In this document: positions 44,946-55,000 of the stretch, one piece after another
Layout of the letters: the number at the start of each line of letters is the position of its first letter
Position numbering within the stretch: the first letter of the stretch is position 1
DNA from: Fastidiosipila sp964627125
Lineage (GTDB): Bacteria > Bacillota > Clostridia > Saccharofermentanales > Fastidiosipilaceae
Direction of reading: 5' to 3'
Assembly: GCA_964627125.1 (NCBI GenBank)
Contig: CAZVJQ010000002.1
Span: 18,365-82,364, forward strand
DNA: 64,000 nucleotides
The notes under the pieces: generated by a model
Seen by the model: only the letters and a program-made list of their open reading frames with translations
What the model was told of the DNA's origin: nothing
The model's database searches: none
Translations under genes and position numbers: made by a program

Positions 44946-46187
44946 TTAGTTTTCAATACTTAATCTATGGAAATTCTTCTTTCCTTTACGAATTATAATT
45001 TCATTATCGACTAAATCTTTTTCTGTTAATTCATAATGTGTGTCAGTTACTTGATTATCGTTAACTCTGACTCCGCCTTGTTGAACTAGTCTTCTAGCTT
45101 CTGAATTTGACTTAGTTAAACCAACATTAGTCATTGTTTCAAGTAGTGCTAGACCTGAAGATAATTCTTCTGATGTAATTACAGTTGTTTCCATATCATC
45201 TGAACGACCTGCTCCTGAAAAAATATCGAGTGCTTGTTGCTCAGCTTCCTTAGCATTATCCTCACCATGAACAATTGAAGTTACTTCAAACGCTAGTTTC
45301 TTCTTAGCTTCATTAATTTCTTGACCTTCTAATTTTTCATACTCTGCTATCTCTTCAAGAGGTAAGAAAGTAAGTAATTTCATACAATTAATTACATCTG
45401 CATCATCAATGTTTCTCCAGTATTGATAGAACTCAAATGGGCTAGTCTTATTAGGGTCAAGCCATAGAGCACCGCTAGATGTTTTACCCATTTTTTCACC
45501 ATTACTCTTAACTAGTAAGTTAGTAGTAAGTGCATATGAATCATGATTGGATGTTTTTCTTCGGATTAATTCAGTACCAGCTAGGATATTTGACCATTGA
45601 TCATTACCACCTAATTGAACTTTACAATCATAATCTACATATAATCTATAGAAGTCATAGGCTTGTAGTGTCATATAGTTAAATTCTAAGAATGTTAAAC
45701 CTTGCTCTAATCTTGATTTATAAGCATCGGCTGTTAGCATTCTATTAACTGAGAAGTGAGGACCAACTTCACGTAAGTATTCGATGTAATTTAAGCCCAT
45801 TAACCATTCAGCATTATTAACTAGTTTTCCTTTACCTTCTGAGAAGTCTAAAAGAATTTCCATTTGTATAGCAAACTTATCTATATGATGTTGAATATCT
45901 TCAACAGATAATACTTGTCTCATATCTGAGCGGCCAGACGGGTCACCAATCATTCCAGTTCCTCCGCCAAGTAGTGCAATAGGGAAGTGTCCAGCTTGTT
46001 GTAAGTGTGACATAACCATCATCTGAATAAAATGCCCAACGTGCAAACTATCTGCTGTTGGATCAAAACCAATATAATATCGAACTCCAGGCTCCGCAAA
46101 AAGCTCTCTTACAGCTTCTAAATCTGATGCTTGCGCAATATAACCACGCTCAACTAGAGTATCAATAACATTTTTTGAGTTTTCCAT
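44946..46187 (-). CDS. tyrS: Tyrosyl-tRNA synthetase
   Basis: A 413-residue class I synthetase. GFDPTADSLHVGHF contains the HIGH-like HVGH, KMGKTSSGALW is the KMSKS-like loop, and QLGGNDQWSNI lies between. A C-terminal S4 RNA-binding domain is present (SEARRLVQQGGVRVN). The ATG at 46187 has AAAGGAAGAG ahead; the longer reading to 46295 is mostly hydrophobic noise overlapping the previous gene. It follows tmcAL by 34 bases and no T-box is visible, so expression depends on that operon. Confidence 0.96.
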   Translation of the reverse strand: MENSKNVIDTLVERGYIAQASDLEAVRELFAEPGVRYYIGFDPTADSLHVGHFIQMMVMSHLQQAGHFPIALLGGGTGMIGDPSGRSDMRQVLSVEDIQHHIDKFAIQMEILLDFSEGKGKLVNNAEWLMGLNYIEYLREVGPHFSVNRMLTADAYKSRLEQGLTFLEFNYMTLQAYDFYRLYVDYDCKVQLGGNDQWSNILAGTELIRRKTSNHDSYALTTNLLVKSNGEKMGKTSSGALWLDPNKTSPFEFYQYWRNIDDADVINCMKLLTFLPLEEIAEYEKLEGQEINEAKKKLAFEVTSIVHGEDNAKEAEQQALDIFSGAGRSDDMETTVITSEELSSGLALLETMTNVGLTKSNSEARRLVQQGGVRVNDNQVTDTHYELTEKDLVDNEIIIRKGKKNFHRLSIEN

Positions 46188-46221
46188 TTTCTCTTCCTTT
46201 TTCCTTTTTCCTATTTCCAAG

Positions 46222-47475
46222 TTATAGTATATAAAAATATTCAGTAAATATACCCTTAGCTTCATTTTCGCTAAGAATATTATAAACTGAATCACTACTT
46301 AGATTATTATCTTGCTGTATTTTACTAGTATTAAACTCATTATTCAAGCTTTCTAGCAAGTCAGAATTTTTCACAACAAGAGGCAAGCTTGCTAATTTTC
46401 TCATAAGTTTAACAAGATATTTTCCCTCCTTATCAGCAGCTAATAAATTTAGAAATGCTGGTCCTTCTTCTTTTATTTCTAACCAATCATTTTCTTTAAT
46501 ATTTAATACTATTGATAAGCATGCTCTTTTAATTCTAGAGAGTGGATAGTATCTAGTACTTGCCTTTTGCAAGAATGTCCACTCATTATCTTTAGATGAG
46601 TGTATATAATCTCTTGCTGCATTAATAAGTCTATTAGCTAATCCTTCATCCACATCTCTATACTTAACTAATTCACTTGCGTCCGCACTTACTAATCTTA
46701 GTAAAATAGCTTGCTCCAAGTTTTTATATTGAGGGAATTTTGAAGTCAATAATTTTGCTAAAACCTCAGCAGGCACTTGTCCTTCAAGTGAAGCTATAAG
46801 TTCAGCCTTAGAATCAACCCCCAATAAGCTCTTTCTAACAGCTGATGCAGAAGCTTGTTCATCGCCAATCTCATCGTTCAATTCAGCATCCCCAGACCTA
46901 GGTGATAGATGTAACTTCAATTTTTTACTTAAACCCATTTCCTTAATAGCCAATAAGTATTCAAGTGCAAGTATATTATTAGACTCAGCTAAGAGTTTAC
47001 TCACCTCGTCATTTCCAAGGTATTCGGATAAGCTCAGTTCCCTGGCTTTGGCAAAAGCCAAGCCCGAAGCTAATTTCTCTTCAAGCAAAGTTTTATATTC
47101 ATCTGGTTCATTAACTAATACATCAGTGATTTTATCAAAGAGCTCATATGCATCAGAATCTTCCGCACCACAAATAATATCTCTTGAAACACCACTTGCA
47201 TGAATTAAGGAAATGCCAGCTCTTGCAAACTCTCTAGCACTAGCAGTTGAGAACTGTGAAGGAATCTCAATGACTAAAGAAGCACCATACTTGATTGCAA
47301 GTTTAGCTCTTGTGTATTTATCGAGCACAGCAGCTTCACCTCTTTGGACGAAGTTTCCGCTCATGAAGATAATGATTTTGTAATCATCTCCAAGCTGCTT
47401 ATGTATATATTCAATCTGTTTCAAATGCCCATTATGCAATGGATTATATTCAGTAATTATAGAAATTGTTCTCAT
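46222..47475 (-). CDS. tmcAL: tRNA(Met) cytidine acetate ligase
   Basis: A 417-residue protein of the YlbM/DUF795 family, which forms N4-acetylcytidine at the wobble base of elongator tRNA-Met from acetate and ATP. The nucleotidyltransferase motif ITEYNPLHNGHLKQIEY opens the protein, followed by FMSGNFVQRGEAAVLDKYTRA. The requirement for acetate fits the adjacent divergent pta-ackA acetate genes, though a link is inference. No Shine-Dalgarno is evident before the ATG. Upstream it shares a 106-base divergent gap with pta. A hairpin-forming variant of the dispersed nonamer lies at 47043-47060. Confidence 0.92.
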   Translation of the reverse strand: MRTISIITEYNPLHNGHLKQIEYIHKQLGDDYKIIIFMSGNFVQRGEAAVLDKYTRAKLAIKYGASLVIEIPSQFSTASAREFARAGISLIHASGVSRDIICGAEDSDAYELFDKITDVLVNEPDEYKTLLEEKLASGLAFAKARELSLSEYLGNDEVSKLLAESNNILALEYLLAIKEMGLSKKLKLHLSPRSGDAELNDEIGDEQASASAVRKSLLGVDSKAELIASLEGQVPAEVLAKLLTSKFPQYKNLEQAILLRLVSADASELVKYRDVDEGLANRLINAARDYIHSSKDNEWTFLQKASTRYYPLSRIKRACLSIVLNIKENDWLEIKEEGPAFLNLLAADKEGKYLVKLMRKLASLPLVVKNSDLLESLNNEFNTSKIQQDNNLSSDSVYNILSENEAKGIFTEYFYIL

Positions 47476-47581
47476 AAATACTTATTATACTTAATAAATT
47501 AGTTTATTTATATCAGAATAAAATCACAAAATTAGTTATTATAATACTAGTGAATATTATTTTTATGTATGGAGGAATCAT

Positions 47582-48580
47582 ATGAGTTTTTTAGAAAGAC
47601 TTTTTACACGTGCAAAATCAGATCTTAAAACAATCGCTTTGCCAGAATCACATGACCCAAGAATTTTAGAGGCTGCTAGCAGAGTGGCAAAAGATGGGGT
47701 AGCAAATATCATCCTACTTGGTGAGGAAGAAGAAGTGAATGCATTAGCAGCTGAGCACAATATTGATTTAGAAGGAATTGAAATTGTTTCAATAAAAAAT
47801 AACCCTAATAAAGAAAGATATGCTAAGGAATTTTTCGAATTACGTAAGCATAAGGGTATTACAGAGGAGCAAGCTCTAGAAACTGTAAACCAAGAATTAT
47901 ACTTAGCAACAATGATGCTTAAGTTAGGTGATGTAGATGGTGTAGTTGCAGGTGCAGTACATAGCTCATCAAATGTATTAAGACCAGCATTACAAGTTGT
48001 TAAGACAGCTCCAGATGCAAAAATTGTTTCAGCATTCTTCATCATGGATGTTCCTAACAGTGAATTTGGTGCAAATGGTGTATTCGCATTCGGTGACTCA
48101 GGAATGGTAGAAAATCCAGATGCTGATAAATTAAGCGAAATTGCAATTTCAACAGCTAAATCATTTGAAGCATTAGTAGAAGAAGAACCACGTGTTGCAT
48201 TATTATCTTACTCAACTAAGGGTTCAGCAAACTCAAGCTTAACTCAAAAAGTTATTGAAGCTACAAGATTAGTTAATGAGAAAGCTCCAGACCTTAAGGC
48301 TGATGGTGAATTACAAGTTGACGCTGCAATCGATGCAGGTATCGCTAAGAGTAAAGCTCCTGAGTCAAATGTAGCAGGTAGCGCTAATGTATTAATTTTC
48401 CCAGACTTAAATGCAGGTAATATTGGATACAAGCTTGTTCAACGTTTGGCAAAAGCTGACGCTTTCGGCCCTCTAACTCAAGGTTTAGCAAAACCTATGA
48501 ATGACTTATCTAGGGGATCAACTGTTGAAGATATCGTAGGAACAATCGCAATTACAGCAGTTCAAGCACAAGCTCAATAA
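47582..48580 (+). CDS. pta: Phosphate acetyltransferase
   Basis: A 332-residue enzyme converting acetyl-CoA and phosphate to acetyl phosphate. It is of the short type without the N-terminal regulatory domain. Family segments include IALPESHDPRILEAA, DVDGVVAGAVHSSSNVLRPALQ, VALLSYSTKGSA and LIFPDLNAGNIGYKLVQRLA. The ribosome site ATGGAGGAA is strong. ackA follows after 24 bases, giving the acetate branch for substrate-level ATP formation. A TATAAT lies at 47540-47545 without a clear -35. Confidence 0.96.
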   Translation: MSFLERLFTRAKSDLKTIALPESHDPRILEAASRVAKDGVANIILLGEEEEVNALAAEHNIDLEGIEIVSIKNNPNKERYAKEFFELRKHKGITEEQALETVNQELYLATMMLKLGDVDGVVAGAVHSSSNVLRPALQVVKTAPDAKIVSAFFIMDVPNSEFGANGVFAFGDSGMVENPDADKLSEIAISTAKSFEALVEEEPRVALLSYSTKGSANSSLTQKVIEATRLVNEKAPDLKADGELQVDAAIDAGIAKSKAPESNVAGSANVLIFPDLNAGNIGYKLVQRLAKADAFGPLTQGLAKPMNDLSRGSTVEDIVGTIAITAVQAQAQ

Positions 48581-48604
48581 TAAATATTTATTTAGGAGAT
48601 ATTA

Positions 48605-49816
48605 ATGAAAGTATTAGTTATTAACGCAGGTAGCTCATCATTAAAATTCCAACTACTAGATCCATCAACTGGTGAAGTTTTCGCTAAAGGTCTATGTGAC
48701 AGAATTGGTTTGAGCACTGGTAAAGTAAATTACAAAACAGATAACAATGGAGAGAAGGTAAATCTTAAAATTGATAAAGAATTACCTAACCACTTCGTTG
48801 CAATTAATGTAGTTTTAGAAATGTTAACTTCAGAAGAACATGGGGTTATCGAGTCAATGAATGAGATTGAAGCTGTTGGACATAGAGTTGTTCATGGTGG
48901 GGAGCATTTCTCAAGTTCAGTATTAATTACTGAAGAAGTTAAAGATGCAATTAGAGATGTTGTACCATTAGCTCCATTACATAATCCACCTAACTTATTA
49001 GGAATTGAAGCATGTGAATTGGCAATGCCAAATACACCAATGGTTGCAGTATTTGATACAGCATTCCACCAAACAATGCCTGCTTCAAGCTACATGTATG
49101 CATTACCATTACATTACTATGAGCAATACTCAATTAGAAGATATGGTTTCCATGGTACTTCACATGCTTACGTTAGTGAGAAGGCTGCAGAACATTTAAA
49201 TAAGCCTTATGATGAATTAAAGATAATCACATGTCACTTAGGTAATGGTGGATCAATCACAGCTATTGAGAATGGTAAGAGTGTTGACACTTCAATGGGT
49301 ATGACTCCACTTGCAGGTATTCCAATGGGTACTAGAAGTGGTGATGTTGACCCAGCAATCATTAAGTATTTAATGGATGAAAATGATGCTTTAAGTGCTG
49401 CAGATATTGATAAGGTACTTAATAAACAATCAGGTATGCTAGCTATTTCAGGAATTAGCTCTGACATGAGAGATATTGAAGATGCAGCTGCTGAGGGCCA
49501 CGAAAGATCACAATTAGCTATTGAGATGTATGTTAAAGGCGTTAAGAAATTTATCGGCTCATACATGGCTGAAATGAATGGTGCTGATGTAATCGTATTT
49601 ACAGCAGGTATTGGAGAAAACTCTGCGTTATTTAGAGAGTTAATCTTAAGCGATATGGAAGGCTTAGGAATTATTCTTGATAAAGAAAGAAACAACAATG
49701 CAGGTGATGTAGATGTAATTTCTTCAGACGATTCAAACATTGTTGCTATGGCTATAAGTACAGATGAGGAATATTACATTGCTAATGAAACATCAAGAGT
49801 TCTAAGCAATAATTAG
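48605..49816 (+). CDS. ackA: Acetate kinase
   Basis: A 403-residue ASKHA-fold kinase producing acetate and ATP from acetyl phosphate. NAGSSSLKFQLL, GHRVVHGGEHF, RYGFHGTSHAYVS, CHLGNGGSITAI and FTAGIGENS are all canonical. The ribosome site TAGGAGAT is good. It ends 9 bases before the marR gene, so the four genes pta-ackA-marR-acp may form one transcript. Confidence 0.97.
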   Translation: MKVLVINAGSSSLKFQLLDPSTGEVFAKGLCDRIGLSTGKVNYKTDNNGEKVNLKIDKELPNHFVAINVVLEMLTSEEHGVIESMNEIEAVGHRVVHGGEHFSSSVLITEEVKDAIRDVVPLAPLHNPPNLLGIEACELAMPNTPMVAVFDTAFHQTMPASSYMYALPLHYYEQYSIRRYGFHGTSHAYVSEKAAEHLNKPYDELKIITCHLGNGGSITAIENGKSVDTSMGMTPLAGIPMGTRSGDVDPAIIKYLMDENDALSAADIDKVLNKQSGMLAISGISSDMRDIEDAAAEGHERSQLAIEMYVKGVKKFIGSYMAEMNGADVIVFTAGIGENSALFRELILSDMEGLGIILDKERNNNAGDVDVISSDDSNIVAMAISTDEEYYIANETSRVLSNN

Positions 49817-49825
49817 TGGGGAATA

Positions 49826-50296
49826 ATGGAAGAATTAGATCAAGAGTTACTAGATTCACTTAGTAAAATTATGGATCTCATGGGTAGAACTGAGGAAGAG
49901 GCACTTTTTAAGAGCAACTTCAATAATCTATCCAGATCTGAGATGCACACTCTTGTAGCTGTTGGACCTTACGAAAGAGTCAGCATGAGTGAGACTGCAG
50001 AAAGATTAGGTGTTACTGCAGGGACACTATCTGTTCAAGTCGATAGACTCGTTAAAAAAGATTATCTTATTAAAGAAAAAAGAGAAGATGATAGAAGAGT
50101 TAATGAGTTGGCTTTGACCAGGAAGGGGAGAATTGCAGTTAGAGTTAGAACTAGATTTATTAGTGTTTTGCTCCAACATATAATGGAACCTTTGGACTCA
50201 GAGAGACAAGAATTTCTTGCAGACACTCTAGGTAAAATTGAGGTATACTTAGACACTAAATATCGTGAATATAAGGAAAAAGGTAAGGTGGATTAA
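49826..50296 (+). CDS. MarR family transcriptional regulator
   Basis: A 156-residue winged-helix regulator. The recognition region MSETAERLGVTAGTLSVQVDRLVKKDYL (about residues 53-80, read in parts) and the wing KREDDRRVNELALTRKG are clear. Because it directly precedes an acyl-carrier-protein gene, a FabT-like role in fatty-acid control is plausible, but the binding site and ligand are not visible. GCTTTGACC occurs in it at 50111. Confidence 0.92.
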   Translation: MEELDQELLDSLSKIMDLMGRTEEEALFKSNFNNLSRSEMHTLVAVGPYERVSMSETAERLGVTAGTLSVQVDRLVKKDYLIKEKREDDRRVNELALTRKGRIAVRVRTRFISVLLQHIMEPLDSERQEFLADTLGKIEVYLDTKYREYKEKGKVD

Positions 50297-50300
50297 GTAG

Positions 50301-50555
50301 ATGCAAGAGAAGAAATACTCAGATGATGAATTAGTGATATTGATTAAAGAAAATATTGCATCTGTAAGCCATTATGAAGCTGAACAAATTAGTCTAAGTG
50401 ATAGATTAGTGGAAGATTTACAGTTGGATTCATTGGATTTAATTGGGCTAGTTGTAGATTTTGAAACTCAGTACGATATTAAGATTGATGAAATAATCTT
50501 AGATGGAATAATTACTGTTCAGGATTGCTTAGATTTAGTTAAGAAATATTTGTAA
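50301..50555 (+). CDS. Acyl carrier protein
   Basis: An 84-residue acidic helical protein with the phosphopantetheine attachment site LQLDSLDLIGLV (Ser near residue 44). It carries acyl chains in fatty-acid or related synthesis. It starts 4 bases after marR. No fatty-acid synthase genes are adjacent, so it may be the main ACP or a specialised one; the convergent plsC gene is consistent with a lipid role. Confidence 0.9.
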   Translation: MQEKKYSDDELVILIKENIASVSHYEAEQISLSDRLVEDLQLDSLDLIGLVVDFETQYDIKIDEIILDGIITVQDCLDLVKKYL

Positions 50556-50580
50556 GTTAAATTATGTTAAACATAAATGT

Positions 50581-50616
50581 AGAGGGCTCCAAGTGAAATT
50601 TGGAACCCTCTTTTTA
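50581..50616. terminator. Terminator between acp and plsC
   Basis: Stem AGAGGG-C-TCCAA / TTTGGA-A-CCCTCT with a short loop and five T on the plus strand. Confidence 0.82.
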
Positions 50617-50619
50617 TGT

Positions 50620-51459
50620 CTAGTAGTTATTCTTTAAATCAAAGATATTAGTATTTGATTTCTTCTCTTCAGCTTCACGCTGTTCACGACTCTGTCTACG
50701 TTTTTCCAATCTCTGATTGAGTTTATCAATATAAACTTTATTCTCATGTAGATATTCACGTGGAATTTCTTTATTGTCATACATAGTATGTAGCCAATTA
50801 GAAAGTTTAGCAGTCATATCTTTACTCTTCTTGAAGTCTTCAGGCAAGATTGGTTTACCGTAAGTGATAATTAATCTTCTTCTTTTAAATAGTGATTTGA
50901 ATGTTCTAGGGAATTTCATATGCCTACTCCAAATCTCATAACCACCATCTATGAATACAGGGATTATAGGAACTTTAGCTTGTCTTGCGATAAATGAAGT
51001 TCCATCCTTAATTATCCCTAATTTTCCATCTGCAGATCTAGTACCTTCAGGGTGAATCATGAGGATGTTTCCTTCCTTAAGTTGGTTCACACAAATCTTA
51101 AGAGAAGTTCTAGGATTACCCTTTCTATCTATGGGGATTCCTCGTCCAGTACGCATAATAATTTTACCTAACCATCCACTAGATTCTTCAAGTTCTTTAG
51201 CGGCCAAAGCAGTAAATTTCATAAAGTGTTTTCTAGGTAGACCCATACCAACAAGTAGACCATCTATGTATGTTTCGTGGTTTGCAGCCATAATAAAAGG
51301 TGCTTCACTTGGTAAATTTTCTTGTCCACGGGTTTCAAATTTAATTAATGTTCTTACTAAGAAAGAACCCAGATAGTAGCCAATGTGTCCAATCCAGTTT
51401 CTCTCGATTGGTTTAACATCTTCGGCATTATATGTAGTGTTTGTAGAATTTTCGCTCAT
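50620..51459 (-). CDS. plsC: 1-acyl-sn-glycerol-3-phosphate acyltransferase
   Basis: A 279-residue membrane-associated acyltransferase making phosphatidic acid. The catalytic NHETYIDG (the HxxxxD motif, about residue 63) and the substrate motif HPEGTRSADGKLG are present, with a hydrophobic segment before the first. The C-terminus is a basic, Arg/Glu-rich tail (EKRRQSREQREAEEKK). ATG 51459 has AAGGAAC ahead and is preferred to 51513. Monocistronic; convergent with acp. GGCCAAAGC lies in it at 51202. Confidence 0.92.
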   Translation of the reverse strand: MSENSTNTTYNAEDVKPIERNWIGHIGYYLGSFLVRTLIKFETRGQENLPSEAPFIMAANHETYIDGLLVGMGLPRKHFMKFTALAAKELEESSGWLGKIIMRTGRGIPIDRKGNPRTSLKICVNQLKEGNILMIHPEGTRSADGKLGIIKDGTSFIARQAKVPIIPVFIDGGYEIWSRHMKFPRTFKSLFKRRRLIITYGKPILPEDFKKSKDMTAKLSNWLHTMYDNKEIPREYLHENKVYIDKLNQRLEKRRQSREQREAEEKKSNTNIFDLKNNY

Positions 51460-51538
51460 TTTGTTCCTTAAAAATGCTTGGTTGAATTTACTAAAAATGA
51501 TAACATAAAACACAGACTTTTATTAGGAGAAACACTAC

Positions 51539-52006
51539 ATGTTGAAGAAGATCACTGAAGGCGAAGATAAAGTATTTAACTACTTTCACAAAGTTCAATA
51601 TTACGAAACTGATGCAATGAAAATTACCCACCACAGTAATTATATTAAGTGGATGGAGAGTGCTAGAATCGAATATTTAGAGTGGATTGGATATCCATAC
51701 CAATTATTAGAAAGAAGAAATGCTGCAACCCCTGTTGTGGGACTAGAGATTGATTATAAGAATCCAACAGTCTTTGGTGATGAAGTTAGAATTGAAACTG
51801 TTATGGATACATATACAGGATTAAGATTCTCTTACACATACAAGATGTATAAGGAAGATAAGTTAGTTTGTGTAGCTAGGAGTAGACACTGTTTTACAAA
51901 CCTAGAGACACTTAGACCAGATACATTAGGCAATATTTGGCCAGAAACTGACCAAGCTCTGAGAGAATTCTTATTAGGGGAAGCTCAAACTGGAAGTAAT
52001 AGATAG
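51539..52006 (+). CDS. Acyl-CoA thioesterase, YbgC/4-HBT hot-dog family
   Basis: A 155-residue hot-dog fold thioesterase. The active-site region YYETDAMKITHHSNYIKWMESAR (about residues 21-43, in parts) has the conserved Asp, and IDYKNPTVFGDEVRIET follows as in the family. It probably hydrolyses acyl-CoA or acyl-ACP esters. The ribosome site TAGGAGAAA is good, and addB starts 3 bases after its stop. Confidence 0.9.
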   Translation: MLKKITEGEDKVFNYFHKVQYYETDAMKITHHSNYIKWMESARIEYLEWIGYPYQLLERRNAATPVVGLEIDYKNPTVFGDEVRIETVMDTYTGLRFSYTYKMYKEDKLVCVARSRHCFTNLETLRPDTLGNIWPETDQALREFLLGEAQTGSNR

Positions 52007-52009
52007 ATT

Positions 52010-55000
52010 ATGCGCATAGTTTATTCAGATAATAGAAGAGAGCTTGCTAAGCACTTAAGAGAACTTGTGTGGCAAGACCATTTGGATAAACCTTTTTCAA
52101 GAGGTTTCTTCATTGTGCCTGAGTCTGAGAAGGCTAATATGGAGAGACTTTACTTCGAAGAGAATAATGACAGAAGCTTAATGCTTGAAGAGATATTAAG
52201 TTTTCAAAGATTCTCTTTGAGAATGTCGGAAATTAGTGGTGCTAAAAACGATAGTCGAGCTAATGCAGCTATTGCGACATATTTATTATCTGAATTAATT
52301 AATGAATTAGATGAAGATTTAGATTATTTTAAATCTGCAAATGAGAAACCTGCATATCTGAATAAGATTAAAGATGTTCTAGGTGACTTATGGAGATTTG
52401 AAATAGTCCCTGAAATGTTAGAAGAAGTATCTTCTCAGGCTAAAGAATCTTTAGACCTTAACTTTTCTAATAAGCTTAAAGATTTAGCTCTAATATCTGA
52501 TAAATATAAAGAGAAGTTGAAGAACAATAATATTGTTCCATCGGATGCTAGACTGGAAGATTTGAAAAATACTCTAGAGCTGTTAGTTGAGAAATTAGAG
52601 TTAGTTAATGGAAATTACGATAGACTTGATTTTCCGTTCAACAATTTTTCTTTCTTGAAGGATAGCTCGATTTGGATATATGGATTTGGTATAAGTAGAT
52701 CTTTTACTCCACAAGAAACAGCTATAGTTGAGGCACTAGATAAATTAGTTAAAGAACTAGTTATTGCTGTTGAGGCAGATTTTATACCTAATGATTTAGA
52801 AGATTTAAATCGTGGTAAGAGACAATTCATTGCAGGAAGAAGTCTAATACATAGTTTTAGTATTAAGTATCCTGATTTGAAGATTGAGACATTAGATTCT
52901 AAAAATACATATTTAGCTAAATATAGTTTTGATCAATTTAACACACCAGAAGATGAGAGCAGATATATAGCAGGGAAAATTAAGTGGTTATTATTTGAGA
53001 ATGAAGATATTAAGCCGCAAAATATTGGAATTGCACTAGCTAGCCCTAGTCAAGCACTTAGCATGAGGATTGCTCTAGAGGAATTAAATCTACCATTTTA
53101 CATGCAAGATACTGGAGACTTAGATTATGCATTATTAGATAGTTATCTTAAGGGTTTTTTAAATATGATTAAATATCCTGATGACTTATCTATGATTATT
53201 AATTATGTGAAGAATCCTTATTCAGGTTTAAATCCAGAAGAACAAGATGATTTAATTGATTTTTGGCATTCGAGAGCTTTTGAAGGTTATGAAATTTGGG
53301 AAGAGCAAAAATATGCTCATGTATATAGACCTGGAGAGTTGAATCTAAATATTTATGAGGATGAAGATGAGGACATTGGTGAGCTCTTAGATTTAGAAGA
53401 AGATATTAATTTAGACATGAGAATTAATAGAATAAATCTATACAGGAGTAAAGCTCTTAATAGTGTAAAAGAATTAATTCTTACAACTAGAGATAACTTA
53501 ACTATCCATGAATACACTAGTAGAGTAATTGAGTTTTTATCTAGCTCTACTCTTGCTGATAAGGTTCAGGAGAAGATAGGGCTACTAATAGATGCTAATA
53601 GACGAGATGATGCTGAGATAGAGAGTAAGTCTTGGAATAACTTAATTAAATCATTATCAGCATTCTTAGAACTTGAAAGAAGCGAGAAAATAAGTATAGA
53701 TGATTATCTTTATTATTTAGAAGAAGCTTATTTAGCTAATAATAAGATGAGGATACCAGCTAATGCTAATCAGATAATAGTTTCTAGTTTGAAGCAAATG
53801 GCAAGTGAGAATGTAGATGTCTTATTTATAGTTAATGCTATGCAAAAAACTATTCCTCAAAATGCAGATAGATTATCTATATTGAACTCAATTGATAGAT
53901 TTAAGATGAACCAAGTGCTCGAGAATGAATTGCCAGATCCAGAGAAGCATTTAATTAATGCTAATGAGTCGGACTTGTGGGGACTGATGGCTTTGCCCAA
54001 GAAATATATATCAATCTCTTATGCAGGTAACTTGGATGATGAGTCTAATACATTGAAAAGATTTAGAGAGCGCATGGGTGTAGAACTCGTTAGCCATGAA
54101 AACTTGTATGGACTAGTAGACCCTAGATTAGCTAAACCTGAAAGAGCTTGGATGAGAGTTAATGTTAAGGATTTAGAAGTTGAGAGTGAAGCAATCGATG
54201 TGCTCAAGGAGTATTTAGAAGCTACTAGAGAATATATATTATCCATATGGTCTGAAGGTGTAGTCGGTAGAGAGATGGAGCAAAACGGTAGCTTATATTT
54301 AGATAAGGACTTAGTTGCTAGAGCACTGTCTGAGAAGAGGAAATGGTCCATATCTCAGTTGGAGAAATATAGGTCAAATCCATTTTCTTATTATGTTGAA
54401 TATTTATTAGGCTTGAAGTCTAAGCAGACATATAAACCTGAAGCTAGTAAATTTGGAACCTTAGTGCATAAGGTAATGGAATTGGCACAGATGGACTGGC
54501 AGGCTAATGTGGATTTAAAAGATGGAAGTAGAGATGAGAACTTAAAAACTTTATTAGGATCAATAGATTCAGAAATCATACAAAAGTACCTAGTAGATAG
54601 CGCAATTGAGGATAAAGAGTTAGAACTATTCTTTGAAAGTGGTAGCCCATACTTATCTAGACATAAGGCTTATTTAACATCCTTGCAAGGTAGTAGAGTG
54701 CAGATAAGAGAGTTAATGGATTCAGATATTGAATGGTTACCATTTGATAGTGAGTGGACATTTGGTTTCTCAGACGATAGATCATTTAAGATTAACTTAA
54801 GTTCTAATAAAGAGATTAGCTTGAGAGGTTTAATTGATAGAGTAGATATAGTTGATATAGATGAATCTAGGTCTGGATTTAGAGTTATTGATTATAAGAC
54901 TGGTAATAAGAGGGTAGATTTCGCGAGATTGTATTATGGCTATGACTTGCAGTTGCCTATATATCTTGCAGCTTTTGAAAAATTGAATCCTGGTTTTGTG

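Noticed and set aside
44946..46295. Longer tyrS start at 46295
   Set aside because: The added residues overlap tmcAL and are not synthetase-like; ATG 46187 has a good ribosome site.
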